From UBA11612 sp963976395 (lineage in GTDB: Bacteria > Pseudomonadota > Alphaproteobacteria > Rhodospirillales > Rhodospirillaceae), in contig CAXBLG010000064.1 in NCBI GenBank assembly GCA_963976395.1, positions 1 to 20,080 on the forward strand: a stretch of 20,080 nt of DNA, given 5' to 3'. Both the position numbers and the translations under genes were made by a program. Under the pieces are notes generated by a model that was not told the DNA's origin, ran no database searches, and worked only from the letters and a program-made list of their open reading frames with translations. Position 1 is the first letter of the stretch. The number at the start of each line of letters is the position of its first letter. Shown here piece by piece: positions 1 through 7,914 of this stretch.

Positions 1-190
1 GATTGATTGCGGGTTGTTCCAAGGCTTCAAGCAGCTGCGCTTACGCAATTGGGCACCCTTGCCCTTTGATCTGCCTTGACTTGGAAACACTCTGCTTCGC
101 GCTAAAATCAGTTTCGCTATTTTTATCTCCGTCTGTGAGGGTCAATTCTCTAAAATCGACCGGTACTAAAATTGGCGTCAGGTCACATTG
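1..190. other. Window edge, no supported gene
   Basis: No convincing complete gene lies before the ATP-grasp gene, which ends at 191. On the minus strand, directly downstream of that gene's stop, a short frame without a good start codon reads TPILVPVDF. This looks like the first beta strand of universal stress proteins (ILVPVDF), but nothing after it resembles the family. It may be a decayed fragment or chance. The plus-strand open frame across this stretch matches nothing I recognise. Confidence 0.3.
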
Positions 191-1504
191 CTACCCGCTG
201 ATTTGTTGAAGCGCAGATACCGACGCGAAGCCGCCACCGAGGGTTCGAAGGTTAGTTGTTTGACCTTGATAAAGGCGAGCAGTGGTCATGAAAACGTTGG
301 CAGCATAAGTGTAGAGCCGAATGTCAACTTTAAGGACCGCCGTGGTCCCATCTATCTTCACCGATCGCTGGCCGGGCGATGCAAAGGTTTGCGCAACATA
401 GGTGCCCTTAAGAATTGCTTCCCACGTTCCCTTCGTCAGTTTGTCGCCACGGTAGCTGCCCTTGCTACCGTAGCCGGTCGCGGGTTTAAAAAAGAACTTC
501 CTTCGCTCACTCCAGAGCCGCTCCGCATTTTCGGGAGTCACCAACACCGTGCGCGGAACAATGTCGTGAAGGACATCGATGTCATGCTGCTCCAACTGTA
601 GAGACCTCAGCACGGCCGAGTCTGACAGGATGGTGAGGTTCCGCTTGTCGGCTAACAGGGCATGGACGCGTGGATTAGGCGTCAGAACGACAGCGCCTTC
701 GATATAAGCCTGCTTCAGAACATGATTGCCTGGCTGGTCCAGGGAGAAATCCACCAACCGATTATAAACAAGGTCAATCTGGTCGCTCCCACAATGAAGG
801 TGATTGTTCTTGAGTGTGAGCTCTTTCGGATCGGCAATGATTGCATCTATGCCGTGACGTTGCATAAGCTGCTTTGCGAGGACCATCTCAGGGTAAAGGT
901 ACTGTTCTGAAGGGGCATCATCCACGATCGCGATACGAACTAGGCCTTCGGACCCGCGTTGCTGTCTCCACTCGGCCTGAAACATGTCCACGATTGCGGC
1001 ATCGAATAGGTGAGCCTTTGGGGCCATTAGCGAACGTTCCGATTCGGGACAGCATGCCCGCTGGGCCAGAACTAGCAACGCATTCAAGAATGCGCCGCCC
1101 GCATTGGTGTTGATCTCAATCAACTTTGGTCCGTCCGAAGCGACATGGAAGTCATAGCCCATAAGCGCGCCGGCCGGGCCGTGGTCTACATCGGCAATTT
1201 CTGGCGCCCAGGAGAGTGCGGCTTGTTGATAGGCCGGGAGTTGAGCTATCCGCTCAATTGTGGCCACGGCATCGCTCATGCGCGCCATGTCTGCGTTCGA
1301 TAGGAAGACCGAAACATTGGAAAAAAGGTGCGGGCGCGATTCCGTAACCAGTCGTGACGTTTCGGGGTCACCGATATCGCGCTCGATTGCCTGGAGGAGG
1401 GCCTCCCGCTCCAGCGTGATACAGAAGCAAGCATCATTGAGTGCGGCCGGTGACTGCGGCCGGTCCGATATGCTAACGCAAGGTTCTTCCGAAACAACAG
1501 GCAT
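191..1504 (-). CDS. ATP-grasp superfamily protein of unknown substrate
   Basis: This 437-residue protein has ATP-grasp hallmarks and no recognised specific function. An acidic-Asn motif with glycines, LIEINTNAGGAFLN, lies at about residues 128-141. A glycine-rich loop, FFKPATGYGSKGSYRGDK, lies at about 338-355 and resembles the ATP-binding loop of peptide-ligase-like enzymes. KVDIRLYTY (392-400) and NLRTLGGG (418-425) resemble the ligand region that positions metal and ATP. The motif order is unusual, with the EIN-type motif far upstream of the glycine loop, so a permuted or divergent fold is possible. ATP-grasp enzymes usually join a carboxylate to an amine or thiol through an acyl phosphate; the substrate here cannot be read from sequence. 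The start at 1504 has AGGAG about 9 bases upstream. There is no signal peptide. A decayed MerR-type regulator lies immediately upstream on the same strand. The family call is fairly firm, the function is not. Confidence 0.75.
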   Translation of the reverse strand: MPVVSEEPCVSISDRPQSPAALNDACFCITLEREALLQAIERDIGDPETSRLVTESRPHLFSNVSVFLSNADMARMSDAVATIERIAQLPAYQQAALSWAPEIADVDHGPAGALMGYDFHVASDGPKLIEINTNAGGAFLNALLVLAQRACCPESERSLMAPKAHLFDAAIVDMFQAEWRQQRGSEGLVRIAIVDDAPSEQYLYPEMVLAKQLMQRHGIDAIIADPKELTLKNNHLHCGSDQIDLVYNRLVDFSLDQPGNHVLKQAYIEGAVVLTPNPRVHALLADKRNLTILSDSAVLRSLQLEQHDIDVLHDIVPRTVLVTPENAERLWSERRKFFFKPATGYGSKGSYRGDKLTKGTWEAILKGTYVAQTFASPGQRSVKIDGTTAVLKVDIRLYTYAANVFMTTARLYQGQTTNLRTLGGGFASVSALQQISG

Positions 1505-1516
1505 ACGTGCGAACTC

Positions 1517-1890
1517 CTAGCGGCTTGAGGTTCGTATTGCTGCGGACTTGATCGGCATGAGCACCGACAAAATTGATAGTCCAACACTCCTGGACCGGTG
1601 CGTTCCCACCTCGCAGATATTTGCTAGGCGCGTCAGGATTTCTCGGTTGCGCGTCAGCTTTGGAATATGGCTTTTGAATTTCATGATTTTCAAATTGGTC
1701 GGGGTTAGCATTTCCTCGCAGTTTGCGCTCAGACGGGCATTCAACGACAGCATTTTCTTGATTTCGTTGAGTGCGAATCCCAGCTCGCTTGGCGAGGAAA
1801 ATGAACGCAAGACGTGCAACGCCATCGGTCAAGAGGTGTACTGGGATAGGAATATTCCGGGGGTACGCCTCGGAACTCCTGATCCAAGTC
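1517..1890 (-). pseudogene. Frameshifted MerR-family regulator remnant
   Basis: The minus strand contains a broken MerR-type regulator. One frame (about 1890-1798) gives GVARLAFI, like the end of the winged-helix DNA-binding domain (DVARLRFI in relatives). A second frame (about 1803-1520) continues with SELGFALNEIKKMLSLN, then a Cys and a long helix ending LTRLANIC. This matches the LGFSLDEI...LL pattern and dimerisation helix of MerR/CueR/HmrR proteins. The C-terminal metal-binding segment appears to shift frame again near 1590. No single frame covers the protein and the first helix-turn-helix residues are not recognisable, so this is read as a pseudogene. It would have been transcribed toward the ATP-grasp gene 12 bp downstream, and its last codons overlap that gene's ribosome-binding site. 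Loss of the regulator may have left that gene without its original control. Confidence 0.6.
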
Positions 1891-1898
1891 AAGGTTAG

Positions 1899-2274
1899 AG
1901 CCTTGTCCAGATTCTAAGACGAATGTGATCGAGTGTTGGCCCCATTCATTGTGCGCGAGGGCACTAATCCTATGTTACTAACGAGGCGCTTGCGACGAGA
2001 AGGATGGGAAAATCGATCGCGCACCAATTTAAAGATCCGTATCCACGCACTATCCAGGAACCAACTTTCTGACCCACGACAGCGGGCGCCTTATTCACTG
2101 CTTGCTGCCGACAACGGGCTTTTACGCCAGCATGCGGGCTTTTATAGTGCCTTGGCCATTCCTGCCGCTGCAGAGGAGTATGGGGCTGCTGTTAAGCTTG
2201 TAGTCGGCCCGGTATTGGTGGCCGATAGTACCATCGTCCGCACCGCAAATGCGAAAACGCTGAGGCTGAAAAAA
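1899..2274 (+). other. Leader of the fabI operon, possible Pta remnant
   Basis: The fabI reading frame is open back to 1933, but FabI itself starts at 2275. The N-terminal extension does not look like part of FabI and has no good ribosome-binding site. Its last part reads LVVGPVLVADSTIVRT, faintly like the C-terminal phosphotransacetylase segment (PIILTSRADSVRTRLA). Related fabI-ackA-DUF3141 clusters often carry a phosphate acetyltransferase, so this may be a decayed end of one. The similarity is weak and could be chance. No clear sigma70 promoter was identified, although the operon promoter should lie here or further upstream. Confidence 0.25.
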
Positions 2275-3045
2275 ATGACAGGTATTTTGACAGGCAAAAA
2301 GGGACTGATCGTTGGCATCGCCAATGAGAATTCGATTGCGTGGGGTTGTGCCAAAGCATTCCACGAAGCTGGCGCAGAGTTGGCCGTAAGCTATTTGAAC
2401 GAAAAAGCTGAACCTTATGTGCGGCCATTGGCTGAGAAGGTCAAGGCTTCCATTGTTGTGCCGCTGGACGTGCGGGACGATGAACAGATGGAGGCATTGT
2501 TTGAAATTGTTGGCAACACATGGGGCAAGTTGGATTTTGTGCTCCATTCTATCGCCTTTGCACCAAAGGAAGATTTGCAGGGGCGCGTGACGGATTGCTC
2601 ACGCGAAGGATTTCTCACCGCTATGGATATTTCCTGCTACTCGTTTATCCGGCTGGCGCATCTGGCCGAGCCGCTGATGAAGAATGGTGGCTGCCTGCTT
2701 ACCATGAGTTATTTAGGAGCGCAGAAGGTGGTGGAAAATTACAACATGATGGGGCCGGTGAAAGCGGCCTTGGAAGCTTCAGTGCGTGAGCTTGCCTCCG
2801 AACTTGGTGAAAAGAAAATCCGCGTGAATGCTTTGTCTCCGGGTGCGGTAGCTACCCGCGCAGCCGGCGGCATTGCCCATTTCGATACATTGTTGGAGCA
2901 GGTAAAACAAAAATCACCGGAGCATGAACTCATCGGCATTGATTGCGTGGGCGCCTATGCGCGATTTTTGGTGAGTGATGAAGCGCGTCTAGTCACCGGC
3001 AGCATCGCTTATGTCGATGCCGGATATAATATTATGGGAATGTAA
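2275..3045 (+). CDS. fabI: Enoyl-[acyl-carrier-protein] reductase, FabI type
   Basis: This 256-residue short-chain dehydrogenase/reductase should reduce trans-2-enoyl-ACP (or enoyl-CoA) with NAD(P)H, the last step of a fatty-acid elongation round. The family nucleotide-binding start is present (GLIVGIANENSIAWG, residues 10-24). The catalytic Tyr-Tyr-Lys set sits at Y146, Y156 and K163 in SYLGAQKVVENYNMMGPVK. The start at 2275 is preferred over 1933 because it gives the normal FabI length, and GAGG lies about 10 bases upstream. The next gene begins one base after the stop, so translation is probably coupled. The residue matching E. coli Gly93, part of the triclosan site, is Ala94 here (HSIAFAP). 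Placement beside acetate kinase and a PHA-synthase-like protein suggests a specialised paralogue feeding or draining acyl groups rather than the housekeeping enzyme; that role is inferred. Confidence 0.9.
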   Translation: MTGILTGKKGLIVGIANENSIAWGCAKAFHEAGAELAVSYLNEKAEPYVRPLAEKVKASIVVPLDVRDDEQMEALFEIVGNTWGKLDFVLHSIAFAPKEDLQGRVTDCSREGFLTAMDISCYSFIRLAHLAEPLMKNGGCLLTMSYLGAQKVVENYNMMGPVKAALEASVRELASELGEKKIRVNALSPGAVATRAAGGIAHFDTLLEQVKQKSPEHELIGIDCVGAYARFLVSDEARLVTGSIAYVDAGYNIMGM

Positions 3046-3046
3046 C

Positions 3047-4834
3047 ATGCAAATTCTGGTGATCAACGCAGGTAGTTCATCGGTTAAATTTAGTATCTTT
3101 GAAAATGGCGAACAAATCTTCAAATCGGCGCTGGAACGGCTGGATGATATTGCGGCGGGGATTGGCCGGATTCCGGATATTCTGAAAGAGAGCGGTTTTA
3201 CTAAGCCGGAGGCCATCGCGCATCGCATCGCGCACGGCGGGATGAAATTTAAGGACGCCTGCCAGATTGATAAGGAGGTGATTGCAGAGATTGAAGCATG
3301 TGTGCCACTGGCACCGCTTCATAATCCCCCCAACCTGGCTGGTATCCATATGGCACAGAAACATTTTCCGGATGCGGCGCAAGTAGCTGTGTTTGACACG
3401 GCTTTTCATCAGAACATGCCGAATTACGCGACTACATATGCCGTACCGGAGGCATGGCGGGTCATGGGATTACGACGATATGGATTCCACGGCACGTCCC
3501 ATAAATATGTGATGCAACGCGTAGCGCAGGAGCTAGATACGCCTCCTACCGATTTACGCATTGTCAGCTGTCACCTTGGTAACGGCGCAAGTGTGTGCGC
3601 TATCGACAGGGGTGCATCGGTAGACACGTCTATGGGCATGACCGCATTGGAAGGGTTGGCAATGGGTACGCGCTCCGGCGATGTCGACCCCGGCCTATTT
3701 GCCTTTCTGGAACGGGAAGCTGGTTTGTCCGCACAATCCATCGAGGATGCGCTGTACCGTGACAGCGGACTGAAAGCGTTGTCAGGCCTCGGCAACGATA
3801 TGCGCGATATTGAAATACAGGCAGCAGAAGGCAATGCAAAGGCACAATTGGCCATCCAGGTTTACGCTTACCGGGTAAGGAAATATATCGGCGCTTACGC
3901 TAACGTAATGGGAGGTTTTGATATACTGGCCTTCACTGGTGGCATTGGCGAAGGCTCGGCCTCCATGCGGGCGCGTATCTGCCAGCGTATGGAGTATCTC
4001 GGCCTGTATTTTGATGAAGATAAGAACCGAGATGTGAAGTTGGAAGGGTTTGAGGCGCCGCAGCTTCAGAAGACTAATTCCCGCGTACGTGTGATGGTTA
4101 TGCAGACCCGCGAACAGTGGATGATCGCGCAAGAAGCAGCCCGCATTCTGACGGAGCAAAAACCAAGGCAAACCCTGCCAGTCATTCCCGTGGCGGTATC
4201 TGCTCATCATGTGCATCTGACGGAAATCGCCGTTGAACAATTATTTGGCAAAGGTCATACGCTCACGAAGTATAAAGCATTATCCCAACCCGGCTTCTGG
4301 GCGGCAGAGGAACAAGTAGATGTTATTGGTCCACGCGGTGAGATCAAGAATCTGCGTGTATTGGGACCATGCCGGGAGCAAAACCAGGTTGAGGTGGCAG
4401 AGACGGAAACCTATAAGCTCGGCATTCATGTACCCGTGCGACTTTCGGGCGATCTGAAAGATACGCCGATCATAACCCTGCGTGGACCAAAAGGCAGCAT
4501 CCAAACTAACGGACTGATTGTTGCTAAGCGGCATATTCATATGAGTAGCGCCGATGCGGAGACTTGCGACCTGAAACAGGACGATGTGGTAGAGGTCGAA
4601 GTGGATTCCGGTGACCGCGATTTGGTGTTTCGGGACGTTATGATTCGGGTGCATCCAAAGTTTGTCACCGAAATGCATATCGACACGGATGAAGCCAATG
4701 CCGCACATATAGAACATGGCGGCAAAGGCGAACTGATACCGACAATACGAAAAGCAACTGTGACGCGGTGTACTTCACAGGCACCGGATGCCTGCTGTGA
4801 TCAGATTGATATAAAGGAGGCAAGCAATGGTTAA
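3047..4834 (+). CDS. Acetate/propionate kinase fused to PduL-type phosphotransacylase
   Basis: This 595-residue protein joins two enzymes. Residues 1 to about 368 are a complete acetate kinase: NAGSSS (7-12), HRIAHGG (59-65), catalytic D117 in VFDTAFHQ, H148 in GFHGTSH, HLGNGAS (176-182), R209 in GTRSGD and FTGGIGE (296-302). Residues about 378-572 match PduL, the phosphate propanoyltransferase first known from propanediol metabolism. Its zinc-binding histidines are visible in SAHHVHL (385-391), KRHIHMS (494-500) and EMHIDTDEANA (542-552). PduL turns acyl-CoA plus phosphate into acyl phosphate and CoA; AckA then transfers the phosphate to ADP. One polypeptide could therefore make ATP and free acid from acetyl- or propionyl-CoA, or run in reverse. 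No PduL encapsulation peptide or microcompartment shell gene is seen. A cysteine-containing tail (CTSQAPDACC) follows the PduL part. The start at 3047, one base after fabI, fits AckA alignment; an in-frame start at 3011 lies inside fabI. Confidence 0.93.
   Translation: MQILVINAGSSSVKFSIFENGEQIFKSALERLDDIAAGIGRIPDILKESGFTKPEAIAHRIAHGGMKFKDACQIDKEVIAEIEACVPLAPLHNPPNLAGIHMAQKHFPDAAQVAVFDTAFHQNMPNYATTYAVPEAWRVMGLRRYGFHGTSHKYVMQRVAQELDTPPTDLRIVSCHLGNGASVCAIDRGASVDTSMGMTALEGLAMGTRSGDVDPGLFAFLEREAGLSAQSIEDALYRDSGLKALSGLGNDMRDIEIQAAEGNAKAQLAIQVYAYRVRKYIGAYANVMGGFDILAFTGGIGEGSASMRARICQRMEYLGLYFDEDKNRDVKLEGFEAPQLQKTNSRVRVMVMQTREQWMIAQEAARILTEQKPRQTLPVIPVAVSAHHVHLTEIAVEQLFGKGHTLTKYKALSQPGFWAAEEQVDVIGPRGEIKNLRVLGPCREQNQVEVAETETYKLGIHVPVRLSGDLKDTPIITLRGPKGSIQTNGLIVAKRHIHMSSADAETCDLKQDDVVEVEVDSGDRDLVFRDVMIRVHPKFVTEMHIDTDEANAAHIEHGGKGELIPTIRKATVTRCTSQAPDACCDQIDIKEASNG
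4814..4820 (+). promoter_or_regulatory. Strong Shine-Dalgarno for the DUF3141 gene
   Basis: AAGGAGG lies six bases before the ATG at 4827, inside the last codons of the kinase gene. It fixes that start and shows that the two genes overlap by 8 bp, consistent with one operon. Confidence 0.85.
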
Positions 4835-6596
4835 AACTGCAACAAAGGTGAACGCAGCAATCACGCAAAAATCATCTGTAAAATCCACATCGCGCTCTAC
4901 GGCGCTGGTGCCGGTGGAAAAGCAGAAGCCCGAAACAGAAGATAGCTCTCCGCTCGGCTGGTGGTTCGGGCTCAATGCATGGAGCTATCAGGTGGACAGC
5001 TGGCAACGCTCCGTATTGTTTCTGGATACGCTGCGCCAACGTGCGAACAATATGATCGAGCACGAAAAGAACGGTATGCCGCCGCCGCTCGATTTCAAAT
5101 ATGAAACGGTGCTGGATGCCCGCACCTTCGATCCGCCCGCCAATTACTCCATGCTGAAAATCATTGAGGCCGAGGGCGTATGCCTAAAAGATTGCCTTGA
5201 TCCAAACAAACCGCCCGTCATCATCGTCGATCCCCGCGCCGGACATGGCCCCGGCATTGGAGGCTTCAAACGTGACTCGGAAGTCGGCATCGCCCTGCAT
5301 GAAGGCTATCCTGTTTATTTCGTGATATTCTACCCCGAACCTGAACCACATCAGACGATTGCTGATGTGCTTCTCGCACTCCGAAAGTTCGTTGAGAAAG
5401 CAAAAGCTCTTCATGGTGGCAAAGCGCCCATTCTTTACGGAAATTGTCAGGCTGGATGGATGTTGGCTATTCTGGCAGCTGACTGTCAGGGGCTTGTTGG
5501 GCCAGTGGTTACCAACGGCTCACCACTTTCCTATTGGGCAAGTGGTGAAGAACGCAGTCCTATGCAGATAATGGGAAGTCTGGCAGGAGGTACGTGGATT
5601 GCCCGTTTGATGTCTGATTTAGGAAATGGAACATTTGATGGCGCATGGCTGGTCGGGAATTTTGAGAAGCTAAATCCCGCCAATGCGTTGTGGGGGAAAT
5701 ATTATGATCTCTACGCCCATATTGATACTGAGCGCGAACGCTTTTTGGAGTTCGAACGCTGGTGGACGGGGTACCATAGTTTCAGCGAGGAGGAAATCAC
5801 CGCAACGGTGCAAAATCTCTTTATCGGCAATAAGCTGGAGCGCGGTGAACTGAAGCTGCATGAAGGTTGCACTATCGATCTCAAGCGCATCAAAAGCCCG
5901 TTGCTGATATTCGCTTCCCACGGCGATCACATCACCCCCCCGCGTCAAGCACTGCACTGGGTACGACAGATTTACCCGACAACAGGTGCCCTCAAAAAAG
6001 CAGGGCAACGCATCGCTTACATGATCAATTCGCATATCGGGCATCTGGGCATTTTCGTTTCGGCGAAGGTGGCGAAGCTGGAACATCGCGCCATCCTGGA
6101 GCATGTGCGGGAAATGGAGAACATGAAGCCAGGTCTTTATGAAATGAAAATCATCAATCCCACAAACGACCCGGATTGCAGCCATGACCAGTATGATGTG
6201 CGTTTCGAGGAGAGGCACATCGAGGATTTATGCGAAAGTATTTCTACCGAGCCTTTAGAGGTCGTCCGACGAGTTTCCGAACGCAATGACCAGCTCTACC
6301 GCCAGATGATGCAGCCGTGGGTTCAGGCATTCGCCAATCCGTTCACGGCGGAAATGCTGCGCGTCCTGCACCCTCTACGCGTAAGTAACAAAATGTTTTC
6401 CGAACAAAGTTTTCCTCCTATGTTGGGTATTGCAATGTTGGCGGAATGGGTGCGGGGGCAGCGGTCGAAACCTGAAGAAAGCTCTCTCCATCAAGTTGAG
6501 GAAAGCGCCGCTTCAAATATAACCTCTGCTATGGAGAATTTCACAAAACTCCGAGACAACGCAACAAAACAGTGGTTTGAACTGGTGTATGGATGA
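4827..6596 (+). CDS. DUF3141 family alpha/beta hydrolase, PHA-synthase-like
   Basis: This 589-residue protein belongs to the DUF3141 family, related to polyhydroxyalkanoate synthase and depolymerase folds. After a low-complexity Lys/Ser/Thr-rich N-terminus (1-40) comes a hydrolase core. It has a nucleophile elbow YGNCQAGW with Cys207 in the place used by PHA synthases, an acid in SHGDHITPP (Asp367), and a histidine in NSHIGHLGIF (His403 or His406). A Cys-Asp-His triad is thus plausible. The family's reaction is not established; acyl transfer or thioester hydrolysis on hydroxyacyl substrates is inferred from the PHA-synthase resemblance. There is no signal peptide or clear membrane segment, so it is probably cytoplasmic. 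It overlaps the kinase-PduL gene by 8 bp. The FabI, AckA and DUF3141 combination recurs in Proteobacteria, often near PHA genes, which supports a role in acyl-group or storage-polymer metabolism. No phaC or phasin is in this window. Confidence 0.85.
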   Translation: MVKTATKVNAAITQKSSVKSTSRSTALVPVEKQKPETEDSSPLGWWFGLNAWSYQVDSWQRSVLFLDTLRQRANNMIEHEKNGMPPPLDFKYETVLDARTFDPPANYSMLKIIEAEGVCLKDCLDPNKPPVIIVDPRAGHGPGIGGFKRDSEVGIALHEGYPVYFVIFYPEPEPHQTIADVLLALRKFVEKAKALHGGKAPILYGNCQAGWMLAILAADCQGLVGPVVTNGSPLSYWASGEERSPMQIMGSLAGGTWIARLMSDLGNGTFDGAWLVGNFEKLNPANALWGKYYDLYAHIDTERERFLEFERWWTGYHSFSEEEITATVQNLFIGNKLERGELKLHEGCTIDLKRIKSPLLIFASHGDHITPPRQALHWVRQIYPTTGALKKAGQRIAYMINSHIGHLGIFVSAKVAKLEHRAILEHVREMENMKPGLYEMKIINPTNDPDCSHDQYDVRFEERHIEDLCESISTEPLEVVRRVSERNDQLYRQMMQPWVQAFANPFTAEMLRVLHPLRVSNKMFSEQSFPPMLGIAMLAEWVRGQRSKPEESSLHQVEESAASNITSAMENFTKLRDNATKQWFELVYG

Positions 6597-6662
6597 TTGC
6601 TTGTCCGGGCAAAGTAATAGCGCTTTCCAGTTCTATAGTAACTCGAAGCGAGGCGCGCGCGC

Positions 6663-7526
6663 TTAGTGCACTAAGAGGACTGGCAACGCTGCGTTCTTGA
6701 TCATATGTTGTGTTACGCCACCGAAGACAGTCTCGCGCAATGGACTGCGGCTATAGGCGCCCATGATGAGAAAGTCCGATTTGATGTTTTCCGCTTCCTG
6801 AAGAATGAGCTTGGCCGTGGACTTGGGTTTGTCCGTAACCTCGTGAACACGCGCGTCAAGCTCATGCCAGCCAAGATAATTGATTAGACTCGTCACCTGA
6901 ATGCCTTCAGGTCTAATCTCTCCCACCTGGATGATGTCTACTTCCTTCAAATTAGCCAATAACGGTAGAGCACGCTCCACTGCATCAGCCGCTTCAGCGC
7001 TGCCGTTCCAGGCAATTGCGCCCCGCAGGCCCAGTTCGGAATGATTCTGCGCCAACAGTAGAGTGGGCCGCCGCGCCGCAAAGACAGCGCTTTCAATGAC
7101 ATTGAAATGCGCGATCGATTCGCGCTTTTCGGGTTGTTCGAGAACAATGAGATCAGCAAGCCGCCCTAGGCTCACGATCGGATCATCGTCGAGGGAGGAT
7201 CTGTCGAACCACGATGCCGAGGCGCCTTTCTCTCCTGTGGACGTTTCAGCCAGTGTGACTCCGCAATGGGTGCGCGCTTTCTCAAAGGCCGCGCGCGCCG
7301 TATCTCGCTGTTGTCTCTTCATGGCGTCGTAGGTTTTAGCGAGCTCGACGTGATACGCGCTGGTCACTGCGCTAAACGCCGTGTGCGGGTACATGGGTTC
7401 GTTCCTAATGGTATCGACGCCCGTCACGTGCGCGGCGAACCGCTGCGCCAGATCGAAGGCGCAACTAGGTACGCTTGTCGATTGCACTTCTCCGGTTAGG
7501 GCTACAAGAACATGTTTGATTGGCAT
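6663..7526 (-). CDS. Universal stress protein, tandem UspA-type
   Basis: This 287-residue protein contains two Usp-like halves. The N-terminal half starts with IKHVLVALTG, the usual first strand, but its ATP loop is not conserved. The C-terminal half ends with LIMGAYSRSPLRETVFGG (from about residue 254) and ALPVLLVH, close to the Gly-rich ATP-binding loop and last strand of UspA proteins. Proteins of this kind are cytoplasmic and induced by starvation, oxygen limitation or other stress; the partner is unknown. The start at 7526 (MPIKHV) is chosen over an upstream ATG at 7559 because it matches the family start and has GAGAG about 9 bases upstream. The gene converges on the DUF3141 gene with 66 bp between stops; no clear hairpin terminator is visible there. 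It is divergent from the copper operon, with a long intergenic region between. Confidence 0.88.
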   Translation of the reverse strand: MPIKHVLVALTGEVQSTSVPSCAFDLAQRFAAHVTGVDTIRNEPMYPHTAFSAVTSAYHVELAKTYDAMKRQQRDTARAAFEKARTHCGVTLAETSTGEKGASASWFDRSSLDDDPIVSLGRLADLIVLEQPEKRESIAHFNVIESAVFAARRPTLLLAQNHSELGLRGAIAWNGSAEAADAVERALPLLANLKEVDIIQVGEIRPEGIQVTSLINYLGWHELDARVHEVTDKPKSTAKLILQEAENIKSDFLIMGAYSRSPLRETVFGGVTQHMIKNAALPVLLVH

Positions 7527-7914
7527 TGTTTTTTCTCTCAACGGTCGAGCGTAGATCACGGGCGAGTCTAGCCTCTACACTGAAATGCAGGCTTGACCCG
7601 AGACAACATCATTTCGGGTATTGTAGGAGGAAAGAGACTTAAATGCCAATCAGCGAGTAATGCAGATCCTAATAGCGAGAGATTCTATCAAGATATCGTC
7701 CGCCTGTGGGAGCAGCGCGTAATCGGAAAAAGGGTTGCGGCCATCTAGGCAGTTGAGATCGAATGACCCTTTGCCGCACGATCTATCCGCAAGAAAGGTT
7801 TGCCGTGAGATCACCGCTCTATTTCGGATTTAAATATCCACTCACAGTTCACATTATTATTTCAGTTGGCATGAGCAATCGCATTGAACTGAATCCACCC
7901 CTGTGGGCTGGCGT

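Noticed and set aside
1..190. Minus-strand fragment with ILVPVDF as a second universal stress gene
   Set aside because: Only seven residues match, there is no start codon with a ribosome-binding site, and the following residues do not fit the family.
3782..4240. Antisense open frames of about 150 codons opposite the kinase-PduL gene, and similar ones opposite DUF3141, glgX and lldP
   Set aside because: They lie wholly inside well-supported genes, resemble no family, and reflect codon bias on the coding strand.
6597..6662. Bidirectional terminator between the convergent DUF3141 and usp genes
   Set aside because: The best pairing (TTGTC with GGCAA near 6600) leaves a 2-base loop, and no T run follows on either strand.
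7592..7623. Sigma70 promoter TTGACC ... TATTGT
   Set aside because: The spacing is about 20 bases, longer than usual, and the only downstream frames are tiny. Kept only as a weak possibility.
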